This document shows, piece by piece, positions 47,988 to 56,608 of a stretch of DNA of 64,000 nt (positions are counted from its first letter, which is position 1; each line of letters begins with the position of its first letter). The position numbers were made by a program, and so were the translations under genes. Below the pieces are notes generated by a model. The model was not told the DNA's origin and did no database searches. It saw only the letters and a program-made list of their open reading frames with translations. The stretch is from Acidisoma sp. L85 (GTDB lineage: Bacteria > Pseudomonadota > Alphaproteobacteria > Acetobacterales > Acetobacteraceae): the NCBI RefSeq assembly GCF_009765865.1, contig NZ_LMUQ01000084.1, positions 1 through 64,000 of the forward strand. Reading direction: 5' to 3'.

Positions 47988-48569
47988 TCAGCCAAAATGG
48001 CGCAGCCCCAGCTCAGTCGCGACCGCGTGCAGGGGCGCGTCATAGGGGCCGGAGGGCAGGCTGTCGAATTCCTGCGCGGCGAAGGCGCAGCCATAGCGCC
48101 AGGCTCCCGGCAGTGCCGCGATGGTGCGGTCGTAATAGCCGCCGCCATAGCCGAGCCGGGTGCCCTGGCGGTCAAAGCCGAGCAGCGGCATGAGCAGCAG
48201 GTCGGGGATCAGCCTGGCGCCGTCTGGATGGCTCGTGCCGAAGCGGCCTGTGCTGAGTTCCGTCTCGGGGTGCCATTCGTGGAAGGTCAGGGGATGGCCC
48301 CGCCGGCCGGTGACGGGGAGGCAAATGCGCTGGCGGCGGTCATGCAGCGCATGGAGAAGCGGCCGGATGTCGATCTCCTCCGGCAGCGGCCAGAAGCCGC
48401 CGACGATATGGGCGGAACGGAGTTTGGGGTCGTCGAAGAGGTTGGCCGCAAGGAGTGTGCCGAGCGCGGGATCGATGCCCAATCGCCGGGCTCGCGCGAC
48501 ATGTCGGGCGGCGGTTTTGGCTTCGGCGATAGCTTCCGGCTCGATGGGCGGAGGGAACGGCTGCTTCAA
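47988..48569 (-). CDS. 5-formyltetrahydrofolate cyclo-ligase
   Basis: A 193-aa enzyme converting 5-formyl-THF to methenyl-THF with ATP. The C-terminal LIPDLLLMPLLGFDRQGTRL and GYGGGYYDRTIAAL are the family signature, and IVGGFWPLPEEIDIRPLLHAL precedes. It is adjacent to the 6S RNA gene, a linkage known widely in proteobacteria (ssrS-ygfA). ymdB follows after 39 nt. Confidence 0.92.
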   Translation of the reverse strand: MKQPFPPPIEPEAIAEAKTAARHVARARRLGIDPALGTLLAANLFDDPKLRSAHIVGGFWPLPEEIDIRPLLHALHDRRQRICLPVTGRRGHPLTFHEWHPETELSTGRFGTSHPDGARLIPDLLLMPLLGFDRQGTRLGYGGGYYDRTIAALPGAWRYGCAFAAQEFDSLPSGPYDAPLHAVATELGLRHFG

Positions 48570-48624
48570 TCAGCCGGGCCTATCGAACGAAGATCGAGGA
48601 AAGTGCGGAGCCGCCTCGGCCGGT

Positions 48625-48740
48625 GGCATATGCATCCTCCCAAGGCCTGCTTGTGCAGGTGGGGGCCAGTTAGCCTGACCAGGATCAGACCAGCGCCAGC
48701 TCCCGAGGGAGTTGCTTATCGGCCCTGGGGATGTCTTGCC
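48625..48740 (-). ncRNA. ssrS: 6S RNA (core; true ends not fixed)
   Basis: In the 200-nt gap between zapA and the folate ligase, the usual location of 6S RNA, the minus strand can fold as a long hairpin with a bulged centre. GGCA...CATCC pairs with GGATG...TGCC, CCCAGGGCC pairs with GGCCTTGGG, and inner segments carry CTCCC/GGGAG, GATCCTGGTCAGG and CCACCTGC/GCAGG. 6S RNA mimics an open promoter and binds sigma-70 RNA polymerase. The mature RNA probably extends further at both ends than the 116 nt given. Confidence 0.75.
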
Positions 48741-48770
48741 TGTCGAACCAGGAAGCCCCGCCCGCCATAG

Positions 48771-49094
48771 TTAGGCGCGTTCGAGGGCTGCCGCAATGTC
48801 TTCCGCACGCTCCGCCAGGCGGCGGACGGCATCGCCGATCTGCGGATCCGCCGTGGCCGTGTGACCGTTCTGGTGTGGCTGATTGGCGAGGAAGGCGTCC
48901 TTGTCGTGCAGCTCATCGGCCATCAGCAGCGACACCAGAACCAGGAGCCGGGCTTCGCCGGTCTGGCCCAAAGCCTTGATACCGTCGATGCGCTTCTGCA
49001 CCTCGCGGCCCATGGCCTCGAGGTGCCGTTCCTGACCGTCCTCGCAGCCGACGACATAGGAATAGCCGTTGATGAGAAGGGTAACTTGTCCCAT
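48771..49094 (-). CDS. zapA: Cell division protein ZapA
   Basis: A 107-aa ZapA, which bundles FtsZ filaments at the division ring. MGQVTLLINGYSYVVGCEDG and EARLLVLVSLLMADELHD are the family pattern, followed by a coiled-coil C-terminus (AVRRLAERAEDIAAALER). It follows a small coiled-coil protein by 6 nt and precedes the 6S RNA gene. Confidence 0.9.
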   Translation of the reverse strand: MGQVTLLINGYSYVVGCEDGQERHLEAMGREVQKRIDGIKALGQTGEARLLVLVSLLMADELHDKDAFLANQPHQNGHTATADPQIGDAVRRLAERAEDIAAALERA

Positions 49095-49100
49095 GGCGGC

Positions 49101-49355
49101 CTATCCGTTCCGCTCGATGCCGAGCGCGTTGCGCAAGCCGCCGATGATCTCGTCGATCTTGAGCACGGCTTCGTCGTGGTTGGATGCGGGCGCCCAGGGC
49201 TGGGTCTTGTCGGCGCTGTCGCGGGGCGCCGGCCTGCTTTCGGGCTCGGCGGCCGGTTGCGGCGCGGGCGGTCGTCGTCGCGCGGCCTGAGCGATGCGCT
49301 CGAGCGCCGCCTCCAGACGCCGCAGGTTGGCGCTTGTATCCCCGGTTTCCGACAT
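49101..49355 (-). CDS. Small coiled-coil protein upstream of zapA
   Basis: An 84-aa protein with an N-terminal heptad-like helix (NLRRLEAALERIAQAARRR), a Pro/Ala/Glu linker and a conserved-looking C-terminal helix (AVLKIDEIIGGLRNALG). It sits 6 nt upstream of zapA on the same strand, so a division-related role by association is plausible. I do not recognise a named family with confidence. Confidence 0.65.
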   Translation of the reverse strand: MSETGDTSANLRRLEAALERIAQAARRRPPAPQPAAEPESRPAPRDSADKTQPWAPASNHDEAVLKIDEIIGGLRNALGIERNG

Positions 49356-49537
49356 CCGTCTAACGTGCCGCCCTTCGTAACACTCTCGTAAGTCAGCACA
49401 GGTCGGGCCGGAGGCGTCAAGGATGAAGGCCGGTGTTTGAGCACGTCATAAAGGATCGGCCCCAGACGTGATCTCGCGGCGAGGCGGGGCTAGGATGCGG
49501 CGGGTCGGCGGCTGGTGTCGTGGAAGGACCTGAGAAC

Positions 49538-49942
49538 GTGGCGCCCAAGCTTCCGCCTGCCGTCATTATCCATGGGCTAGCCGATGCGCGGGACGCTTTG
49601 GCCCTGGGTCTTCCCCTTACTCTGCTCTCCGCGCCGGGCGCGGCGGTGTATGCGGGGGTCGGGTGGTGGATTGCGCTGATTGCGGCGGCGCATGCCGAGC
49701 ATCCTCACCCTGCCTTTACCGACATTCTCGATTGCGCCGACTCCCCTGGCCGGGCGGCGGAGGCGATACGGGAAGGCCAGCGGCAGGTTGTTCTGGTCGG
49801 CACACCTCGGCTGCTTCTTGAACGTGTTGAGGCGCTCGCCGCCGAATGCGGCGCGGTGGTGCTGGCGGAGGCACCGCCGGCGCTTGATCTCGCGCAGCCG
49901 GGGGCGCGGCGGCGGCTCGCCGGGTGGCTAGGGCCAACGTGA
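49538..49942 (+). CDS. Conserved hypothetical protein upstream of thiE
   Basis: About 134 aa, alpha/beta in pattern, with Ala/Leu-rich helices. AVIIHGLADARDALALGLPL, LSAPGAAVYAGVGWW and FTDILDCADSPGRAAEAIRE are its clearest segments. The GTG at 49538 has AAGGA about 9 nt upstream; a GTG at 49520 is an alternative. No membrane span or catalytic motif can be named. Function unknown; it lies 150 nt before thiE with the same orientation. Confidence 0.65.
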   Translation: MAPKLPPAVIIHGLADARDALALGLPLTLLSAPGAAVYAGVGWWIALIAAAHAEHPHPAFTDILDCADSPGRAAEAIREGQRQVVLVGTPRLLLERVEALAAECGAVVLAEAPPALDLAQPGARRRLAGWLGPT

Positions 49943-50017
49943 CATGGAGAGCGATTTCGCCTAGGTCTTCGCCCCCGGATGCGCCCGATTTTGGGCCAAG
50001 AAGCGCTGAGAATTGCC

Positions 50018-50098
50018 ATGCAGGTCACCGTCCCCATTAAGCGCCTGCGCGACGAAGCCCTTGGCTTTACCCCCCTGCGGGTTGTTGCCTCGGCATGA
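50018..50098 (+). CDS. Possible 26-codon leader ORF before thiE
   Basis: An ATG at 50018 opens 26 codons ([20 protein letters not shown]...) and its TGA overlaps the thiE ATG as ATGA, the coupling pattern used elsewhere in this window. No strong ribosome binding site precedes it. It could be a translational-coupling leader or chance. Confidence 0.3.
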   Translation: MQVTVPIKRLRDEALGFTPLRVVASA

Positions 50099-50739
50099 GC
50101 GACGGGGCGGGCTGCCGGCTGTATCTGGTCACGCCGCCGAAGCTCGACCCGGCGGCCTTCGCCGATATCCTGGCGGCGGCGCTGGATGCCGGGGATGTCG
50201 GCGCGCTGCAACTGCGGCTGAAGGATCTCTCGGACGACGCGCTGCGGCGGGCGGTCGATGTGCTTCGGCCAGTCGCGCAATCCCGCAATGTTGCCTTCCT
50301 TCTCAACGACCGGCCCGATCTGGCGCGAGAGATGGGCTGCGACGGTGCCCATGTCGGGCAGACGGATACGCCCGTGGCCGAGGCGCGGCGGCTGCTGGGA
50401 AAGGATCTGACGCTTGGGGTTTCCTGCCACGGCAGCCGGGATCTCGCCATGACGGCGGGCGAGGCGGGCGCGGATTACGTGGCCTTTGGCGCTTTCTTTC
50501 GTAGCGGCACGAAGACCGAAGCCGAGATCGAGGCCGAGCCAGAGGTGCTGACCTGGTGGAGCGATGTCATGGAACTGCCGACGGTGGCGATCGGCGGCAT
50601 CACTCCGGCGAATTGCGTTCCGCTGGTGCAGGCTGGCGCCGATTTCCTGGCGGTCGTCAGCGCGGTTTGGGACCACCCGGACGGCCCGGCCGCAGGCGTG
50701 CGCGCGATGAACGCGGCGATCGCGGCGGCTGACGCATAA
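50095..50739 (+). CDS. thiE: Thiamine-phosphate synthase
   Basis: A 214-aa TIM-barrel enzyme joining HMP-PP and the thiazole phosphate to thiamine phosphate. [51 protein letters not shown] and [20 protein letters not shown] match the family. The diphosphate-binding Gln-Leu-Arg and Asn-Asp-Arg positions are present. The other synthesis genes are not nearby; tenA and an NCS1 permease at 10-12 kb would feed the same pathway. No TPP riboswitch is seen upstream. Confidence 0.9.
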   Translation: MSDGAGCRLYLVTPPKLDPAAFADILAAALDAGDVGALQLRLKDLSDDALRRAVDVLRPVAQSRNVAFLLNDRPDLAREMGCDGAHVGQTDTPVAEARRLLGKDLTLGVSCHGSRDLAMTAGEAGADYVAFGAFFRSGTKTEAEIEAEPEVLTWWSDVMELPTVAIGGITPANCVPLVQAGADFLAVVSAVWDHPDGPAAGVRAMNAAIAAADA

Positions 50740-50787
50740 ATATATGTTTATGCGCGGTTGGCTGAACCGGGTCGCTGGTGTCCTTTT

Positions 50788-50894
50788 CCCCTCCCTGCAA
50801 GGGAGGGGTTAGGGGTGGGTTGGTCCGGGCGCCGAAGCCTTGCGTATCGCCGCGCCCCAGTACCCACCCCCAGCCCCTCCCTTGCAGGGAGGGG
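50788..50894. repeat. 33-bp inverted repeat between thiE and pyrD
   Basis: Arms at 50788-50820 and 50862-50894 are complementary over 33 bp with 31 Watson-Crick matches and two G-T wobbles. The outer part CCCCTCCCTGCAAGGGAGGGG is itself palindromic in each arm. The 41-nt loop is unique. It has the layout of a small non-autonomous palindromic element and differs in sequence from the cloverleaf family. Confidence 0.8.
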
Positions 50895-50927
50895 AGTAAC
50901 GATTAGCCGCCCGTCTGGTTCCCCGGC

Positions 50928-51989
50928 GTGCTGACCAAGCTCGCCATGCCCCTGTTGCGGTGTCTCGATCCGGAGCGCGCGCATCGTCTTGGCTTGAGGG
51001 CACTCACCGCTGGTCTCGTTCCTCATTCCGATGTCGTAGACAGCGGTTCGCTGGCGACCGAGGTGGCGGGTCTGCGCTTTGCCAATCCGATCGGTCTGGC
51101 AGCCGGCTTCGACAAGGATGCGGTGGCCGCAGTCCCGTTGGCGGGTCTCGGTTTCGGCTTTGTCGAGGTCGGCACCGTGACGCCCCGCCCGCAGGCGGGC
51201 AATCCGCGCCCCCGGCAATTCCGGCTGGCCGAGGATGTCGCCGTCATCAATCGCATGGGCTTCAACAACGGCGGCATCGACGCCTATGCGCGGAGGCTCG
51301 GCGCCCTGCCCCGCCCGCATCCGGTGCCGATCGGCGCCAATCTCGGCGTGAACAAAGACGGCGCGGAGCCCGAGCGCGACTACTCTGCGCTCCTCGCGCG
51401 GGTCGCGCCTTTCGCGGACTACGTCGTCGTCAACGTGTCTTCGCCCAATACGCCGGGCCTGCGCGACCTTCAAAGCGAGGCGCGGCTGGCCGCCATCCTC
51501 GGTGCCATGCGCGCGGCCGTGCCGGATTCGCCGCCGCTGTTCGTGAAGCTGGCGCCCGATCTTTCGCATGAGGGCCTGGCGGCGGTGGTCGAGGTGGCGG
51601 TCGCGGCGGGTGTCGCCGGGCTCATCCTGACCAACACCACGACCAGCCGGCCAACGGGCCTGCGCTCCGCGATGGCGCGCGAGATCGGCGGGCTTTCGGG
51701 ACGGCCGCTTATGGGTCTCTCGACGCGCGTGCTGGCGCGGGCCTTCCTGCTCGCGCGGGGGAGGCTGGCGCTGATCGGTGTCGGCGGTGTCGAGAGCGGC
51801 GCCGATGCGATGACCAAGATCCGCGCCGGGGCCAGCCTGGTGCAGCTTTATACGGCCTTCGCCTATCACGGCCCCGCCCTCATCCCGCTTATCAAGCGGG
51901 ACCTGGTGCGCGCCTTGGCGACGGCCGGCTACCAGACTATCAGCGCGGCCGTGGGCACCGATGCCGAGCGGCTGGCCGAGGAGGCGTGA
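50928..51989 (+). CDS. pyrD: Dihydroorotate dehydrogenase (quinone), class 2
   Basis: A 353-aa membrane-associated enzyme oxidising dihydroorotate to orotate with quinone. The N-terminal helix (LTKLAMPLLRCLDPERAHRL) marks class 2. NPIGLAAGFDKD, INRMGFNN, NVSSPNTPGLRDLQ (with the catalytic serine) and FVKLAPDLS follow, and IGVGGVESGADAMTKIRAGA binds FMN phosphate. GTG start. Its stop overlaps the next gene's GTG (GTGA), so the pair is coupled. Confidence 0.94.
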   Translation: MLTKLAMPLLRCLDPERAHRLGLRALTAGLVPHSDVVDSGSLATEVAGLRFANPIGLAAGFDKDAVAAVPLAGLGFGFVEVGTVTPRPQAGNPRPRQFRLAEDVAVINRMGFNNGGIDAYARRLGALPRPHPVPIGANLGVNKDGAEPERDYSALLARVAPFADYVVVNVSSPNTPGLRDLQSEARLAAILGAMRAAVPDSPPLFVKLAPDLSHEGLAAVVEVAVAAGVAGLILTNTTTSRPTGLRSAMAREIGGLSGRPLMGLSTRVLARAFLLARGRLALIGVGGVESGADAMTKIRAGASLVQLYTAFAYHGPALIPLIKRDLVRALATAGYQTISAAVGTDAERLAEEA

Positions 51990-52840
51990 CCACCATGGAC
52001 CACCTTGCCGGAATGGCGCCGCTCGCGCCGCGCTACGAGGGTTTCATCCTCGACCTCTGGGGCGTCATTCATGACGGGGTGCGGCCCTATCCCGGCGCGG
52101 TGAAGGTGATGGAGCGGCTGCGCGCCCGTGACCGCCGCGTCGTGCTGCTGTCCAACGCGCCACGCCGCGCCATCGCGGTGGCGCGGGGGATGACGGCCAT
52201 GGGTATCCCGCCGGAACTCTATGATGGCGTGATGACCAGCGGCGAGGCGATCTACGAGGGGCTGTTCACCCGCGCCGATCCCTGGTTCGCGCGCCTCGGA
52301 CGCCGCGCCTTCTGGCTCGGGCCGCCGCGCGACCTGCCATTGCTCGAAGGGCTCGACATCGACATCGCCCTGCGCCCCGAGGATGCCGATTTCGTCCTCA
52401 ATATCGGCGCCGACGAGGCCGTCAGCGCCACGGAGATCGCGCCCCATGTGCCGGCGCTGGAAGCCTGCCGCCGCGCCGAACTGCCCATGCTCTGCGCCAA
52501 TCCCGATCTGGTCATCGTACGGGAGGGTCAGCGCATTCTCTGCGCCGGCGCGCTGGCGGAGGTCTATGCGGGGATGGGCGGCGAGGTGGTGCAGCGCGGC
52601 AAGCCGGATGCCGCCATCTATCCGCCAACATTGGCCCTGCTCGGCGTGCCGCCCGAGCGCGTGCTGGTGGTGGGAGACGCGCTGCGGACCGATATCGCCG
52701 GTGCCGCGGCGGTCGGGCTGGAGTCCTGCTGGGTGCTCGGCGGCATCCATGATCTGGTGGGCCGTACGGCCGAAGCTGAGGCCGAGGCGGCGGCCGCCGG
52801 GCTGGCGCCGATAGCGACGATCCCCAGCTTCGTCTGGTAG
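51986..52840 (+). CDS. HAD-superfamily class IIA hydrolase (TIGR01459-like)
   Basis: A 284-aa phosphatase-like protein. Motif I is FILDLWGVIHDG (nucleophile Asp), motif II LLSNAPRR, and motif III/IV GKPDAAIYPPTL with VLVVGDALRTDIAGA. The class IIA cap lies between motifs II and III. GTG start at 51986 overlaps pyrD; an ATG at 51995 is an alternative. The coupling with pyrD hints at nucleotide or sugar-phosphate housekeeping, which is inference. Confidence 0.86.
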   Translation: MTTMDHLAGMAPLAPRYEGFILDLWGVIHDGVRPYPGAVKVMERLRARDRRVVLLSNAPRRAIAVARGMTAMGIPPELYDGVMTSGEAIYEGLFTRADPWFARLGRRAFWLGPPRDLPLLEGLDIDIALRPEDADFVLNIGADEAVSATEIAPHVPALEACRRAELPMLCANPDLVIVREGQRILCAGALAEVYAGMGGEVVQRGKPDAAIYPPTLALLGVPPERVLVVGDALRTDIAGAAAVGLESCWVLGGIHDLVGRTAEAEAEAAAAGLAPIATIPSFVW

Positions 52841-52883
52841 GACGGCGCCAAAGCAAGAAGCCACCGCCGCGGGGAGAACGAGT

Positions 52884-54503
52884 TTGCGCCACGTCCTGAT
52901 CGCCACCGGCTTGGTCTGCGGCCTGCTCGCGGGTTCCGCCGCCCATGCGCGGGAGCCCGATCCGCTGCCGCCATCCGTGATCTTCGGTTCGCTCTATAGC
53001 GCCGTCGAGCTGGGACATGTCTTCGCCGACCAGAAGACCTTCGCCGACGCGATTCCGAAGGAGGCGCCGGATGCGATTCTGGCCGACTACGCTGCGCAGA
53101 AGGACGCGGCCGGTTTCGATCTGCACGCCTTTGTCGCCGCGCATTTCACGCCGCCGGTGCTGAAGACGGTCTCCTACAACCGGCGGAAGGACGAGACGGT
53201 CAGCGAATACATCACCGATCTCTGGACCCTGCTGCGGCGCCCGGCCGATGAAGGCGAGCGCTATTCCTCGCTGCTGCCTCTGCCGGCGCCCTATATCGTG
53301 CCGGGCGGCCGCTTCAGCGAAATCTATTACTGGGACACGTATTTCACCATGCTCGGCCTGGAACAGGACGGGCAGACCGAGCTGGCCGAAGACATGGTGC
53401 GCAACATCGCCGCCCTGATCCAGCGCTATGGCCACATGCCGAACGGCAATCGCAGCTACTACCTCAGCCGCTCCCAGCCGCCGTTCTTCTCCTGCATGGT
53501 CGATCTGCTTTCCGCTCCCAAGGATCTCAAAGGCCGCGCGGCGCTCTATGCGACCTACCTCCCTGCGATGCAGGCGGAGGAGGATTACTGGATGGAGGGC
53601 GCGGATGCGCTGGAGCCCGGCAAGGCCACCCGCAATGCTGTGCGGCTGGCCGACGGCACACTCCTCAACCGCTATTGGGACGAGCGGGATACGCCGCGTG
53701 ACGAATCCTATGCCGAGGACGTGGCGACTGCCGCGACCACGCATCGCCCCCCCGCCGAGGTCTACCGTGACCTGCGCGCGGGGGCGGAATCCGGCTGGGA
53801 TTATAGCTCGCGCTGGTTCGCCGACGGCCATAGCCTCGCCACGCTGCATACCACCGAGATTCTTCCGGTCGATCTCAACAGCGAATTGTTCCACCTCGAA
53901 AGCGCCCTCGCCTATGGCTACCGCCTGACCAATCAGATGGCGGAGAGCGCCAAATACCGCGACCTCGCCGCCAAGCGCGCCGAGGCGATCCGGCAGTTGA
54001 TGTGGGATCAGAACGGAGGCGACTTCACCGATTACGATTGGGTGGCCGGGAAGCAGACGGGCGTGCTCTCGGCCGCGACTCTCGTGCCGCTGTTCTTCCA
54101 CGTCGCGACCACCGAACAAGCGCGTGCCGTGGCGACGACGGTGGCGGCGAAGCTGCTCGGTCCTGGCGGGCTGCGCACCACGACGGCTGCCACCGGCCAG
54201 CAATGGGACGCGCCGAATGGCTGGGCGCCCTTGCAGTGGATGGGCATCGATGGGCTGTCCTCCTACGGCTCGGAGGCATTGGCCCGGCAGATCGCGGGGC
54301 GCTGGGAGACCCGGGTCGTCGCCGGCTTCGCCAATGACGGCGTGCTGGTCGAGAAATACAACGTCGATACCAACGAGGTCGCGAAGCGCGCGGGCGGCGG
54401 CGAATACAAGCTGCAAGTCGGCTTCGGCTGGACCAATGGAGTCTTGGCGGCGCTGCTCGCGCGCTATCCCGTGGCCTCGGCGGATACGACTCCCAAGCAG
54501 TGA
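52884..54503 (+). CDS. treA: Periplasmic trehalase (GH37)
   Basis: A 539-aa exported trehalase splitting trehalose to glucose. The signal peptide is at residues 1-22 (LIATGLVCGLLAGSAAHA). GH37 signatures are present: PGGRFSEIYYWDTYF, QWDAPNGWAPLQ, GAESGWDYSSRWF (catalytic acid Asp) and GGGEYKLQVGFGWTNG (catalytic base Glu). The TTG start has GGGGAGAA upstream. It overlaps the next gene through GTGA. Confidence 0.92.
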   Translation: MRHVLIATGLVCGLLAGSAAHAREPDPLPPSVIFGSLYSAVELGHVFADQKTFADAIPKEAPDAILADYAAQKDAAGFDLHAFVAAHFTPPVLKTVSYNRRKDETVSEYITDLWTLLRRPADEGERYSSLLPLPAPYIVPGGRFSEIYYWDTYFTMLGLEQDGQTELAEDMVRNIAALIQRYGHMPNGNRSYYLSRSQPPFFSCMVDLLSAPKDLKGRAALYATYLPAMQAEEDYWMEGADALEPGKATRNAVRLADGTLLNRYWDERDTPRDESYAEDVATAATTHRPPAEVYRDLRAGAESGWDYSSRWFADGHSLATLHTTEILPVDLNSELFHLESALAYGYRLTNQMAESAKYRDLAAKRAEAIRQLMWDQNGGDFTDYDWVAGKQTGVLSAATLVPLFFHVATTEQARAVATTVAAKLLGPGGLRTTTAATGQQWDAPNGWAPLQWMGIDGLSSYGSEALARQIAGRWETRVVAGFANDGVLVEKYNVDTNEVAKRAGGGEYKLQVGFGWTNGVLAALLARYPVASADTTPKQ

Positions 54504-55354
54504 GGGCTGTCGCGGGAGCCCTCGGGCGCATCCCGGTTCCGCTTTGGCCGCTCACGGCGATGATTTCGGTCCAGCTCGGCGGCGCGCTGACAGTACCGCT
54601 GATGGCTCAGGTTGGCGCGGCGACAACGACCAGCCTGCGGCTGGTCTGGGCGGCGCTGTTCCTGCTGGCGGTGGCACGACCTCGGCTGGGTTCCGGTAGT
54701 GGGCCACGGTTACTTGGCGGCGCCTGCCTCGGTCTGGTCACCGGCGCCATGACGCTGTGCTACTTCGAGGCGGCGGCGCGAATCCCGCTGGGGATGGTGA
54801 CCTCGATCGAGTTCCTCGGTCCTCTCGCGGTTGCCATTGGCGGGTCGCGCAATGCCCGGGACTTGCTTTGGGCTGCGCTGGCCGCCGCCGGTGTCGCGCT
54901 GCTGACGCGGGGTGGCGGGGGCTCCAGCCTTTCCGGCTATGCCTTCGCGGTCGGGGCGGCGGTCTGCTGGGGCTCCTATATCGTGCTCACCCGCCGGGTC
55001 GGCGAGACTTTCAGCGGGTTGCAGGGCCTCACCGTCTCGCTCTGCGTCGCGGCGCTCGTGATGGCGCCGCCGGTGCTTGCCGTCCATTGGCGGTCGATTG
55101 GCCCGGGTCTTGTCATCGCGATGGCGGGTGTCGCGATCCTCAGCCCGTTTCTGCCCTACGCGCTCGAAATGGCGACGCTGCGGCGTATGCAGCCGCGGCC
55201 CTTCGGCATCCTGATGAGCCTGGAGCCCGCGACCTCCGCCGCCATGGGCCTTCTTGTACTCGGCCAGCGCCTCGGGCCGTTGCCGCTGGCCGGTATCGCT
55301 TGCGTGATGTTGGCGAGCATCGGAGCAGTCGCCGGAACGAACAAAGCAGGTTAG
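54500..55354 (+). CDS. EamA/DMT-family transporter, RhtA-like
   Basis: A 284-aa membrane protein with ten hydrophobic segments. The LYLLEATARIPLG-type stretch appears as CYFEAAARIPLGMVTSIEFL, and the second repeat ends with MSLEPATSAAMGLLVLGQRL, a RhtA/YdcZ hallmark. Homoserine/threonine-type exporters share this pattern; substrate unknown. Translationally coupled to the trehalase gene by a GTGA overlap, and 28 nt before pntAA. Confidence 0.85.
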   Translation: MRAVAGALGRIPVPLWPLTAMISVQLGGALTVPLMAQVGAATTTSLRLVWAALFLLAVARPRLGSGSGPRLLGGACLGLVTGAMTLCYFEAAARIPLGMVTSIEFLGPLAVAIGGSRNARDLLWAALAAAGVALLTRGGGGSSLSGYAFAVGAAVCWGSYIVLTRRVGETFSGLQGLTVSLCVAALVMAPPVLAVHWRSIGPGLVIAMAGVAILSPFLPYALEMATLRRMQPRPFGILMSLEPATSAAMGLLVLGQRLGPLPLAGIACVMLASIGAVAGTNKAG

Positions 55355-55382
55355 TCTCTCGTCAACGAGCCGAGGAAACCCA

Positions 55383-56516
55383 ATGCGAATAGCCGTTCCC
55401 GTCGAAATCGATGCTGATGAACCGCGCGTCGCGGCCACCGCGGAAACGGTCGGAAAGCTCATCAAGCTTGGTGCCACGGTCGTGGTGGCGCGTGGCGCGG
55501 GGATGCGATCGGGCATCCCGGATGCGGATTACGCGCAGGCCGGTGCCGATCTCGGCGACCCGGCCGAGGTAACGCGGACAGCCGATATCGTCCTGAAGGT
55601 GCGACGGCCAAAGCCGGAGGAGCTGCAGGCCTATCGCCCCGGCACGCTGGTTCTGGCGATCATGGACCCTTACGGCCAGGAAGCCGCGCTGGCGCAGATG
55701 GCGAGCGCCGGGCTGGTGGCTTTCGCGATGGAACTCATGCCGCGCATCACCCGGGCGCAGAGCATGGACGTGCTGTCCTCGCAGGCAAATCTCGCCGGCT
55801 ACCGCGCGGTGATTGACGCCGCCAGCAGCTATGGCCGCGCCCTGCCGATGATGATGACGGCGGCGGGCACAGTGCCGGCGGCGCGGATTTTCGTGATGGG
55901 CGTCGGCGTCGCCGGACTTCAGGCGATCGCCACCGCGCGCCGGCTCGGCGCCATCGTGACCGCGACGGATGTGCGGCCGGCGGCGAAGGAGCAGGTGGCC
56001 TCCCTCGGCGCCAAGTTCCTGGCGGTGGAGGATGACGAGTTCCGCCAGGCGGAGAGCGCGACGGGTTATGCGAAGCCGATGTCGGCGGAATATCAGGCCA
56101 AGCAGGCCGAGCTTGTGGTGGGCCATATCGCCAAGCAGGATATCGTGGTGACCACGGCGCTCATTCCAGGCCGCCCGGCGCCGCGACTGGTGAATGCGGC
56201 GATGGTCGCCTCGATGCGGCCGGGTTCGGTGATCGTCGATCTGGCGGTCGAGCGCGGCGGCAATGTCGAGGGCTCAGAAGCGGGGCGCGAGGTGGTGACG
56301 ACGAACGGAGTGCGGATCTTGGGCCATGCCAATGTGGCTGGCCGGCTGCCGGCCTCGGCCTCAGCGCTCTATTCGCGCAACCTGCTCGCCTTCGTGGAGA
56401 CGATGATCGACAAGACCAGCCAGGCCGTCAGTCCCAATTGGGACGACGAGCTGATCAAGGCCACGCTGCTGACGCACGACGGCCAGGTGGTGCATCCCAA
56501 TTTCAAGGCGGCCTAG
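55383..56516 (+). CDS. pntAA: NAD(P) transhydrogenase subunit alpha part 1
   Basis: A 377-aa soluble NAD(H)-binding component (domain I). MRIAVPVEIDADEPRVAATAE starts it (21 residues; first 20 counted), and VMGVGVAGLQAIATARRLGA is the dinucleotide fold, followed by TDVRPAAKEQVASLGAKF. It ends without membrane segments, as in Rhodospirillum rubrum where alpha is split into two genes. The complex uses proton-motive force to reduce NADP from NADH. Confidence 0.94.
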   Translation: MRIAVPVEIDADEPRVAATAETVGKLIKLGATVVVARGAGMRSGIPDADYAQAGADLGDPAEVTRTADIVLKVRRPKPEELQAYRPGTLVLAIMDPYGQEAALAQMASAGLVAFAMELMPRITRAQSMDVLSSQANLAGYRAVIDAASSYGRALPMMMTAAGTVPAARIFVMGVGVAGLQAIATARRLGAIVTATDVRPAAKEQVASLGAKFLAVEDDEFRQAESATGYAKPMSAEYQAKQAELVVGHIAKQDIVVTTALIPGRPAPRLVNAAMVASMRPGSVIVDLAVERGGNVEGSEAGREVVTTNGVRILGHANVAGRLPASASALYSRNLLAFVETMIDKTSQAVSPNWDDELIKATLLTHDGQVVHPNFKAA

Positions 56517-56608
56517 GTGGCCCGGCGGGAGAGTAACGACGCGGATCCTCGGCCAATGCCCAGGATGTCGAGGGAAGCGGCCGCCGAACGGCGCCAGGGG
56601 AAATCACG

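Noticed and set aside
47013-48770. 585-aa plus-strand frame opposite ymdB and the folate ligase
   Set aside because: It spans three well-supported minus-strand features including repeat copy F and the 6S RNA, and its protein has no family features.
49943-50094. TPP riboswitch before thiE
   Set aside because: A CTGAGA string is present at about 50006, but the second conserved block (ACCTGATC...GGTTAATACC) is absent, so the core cannot form.
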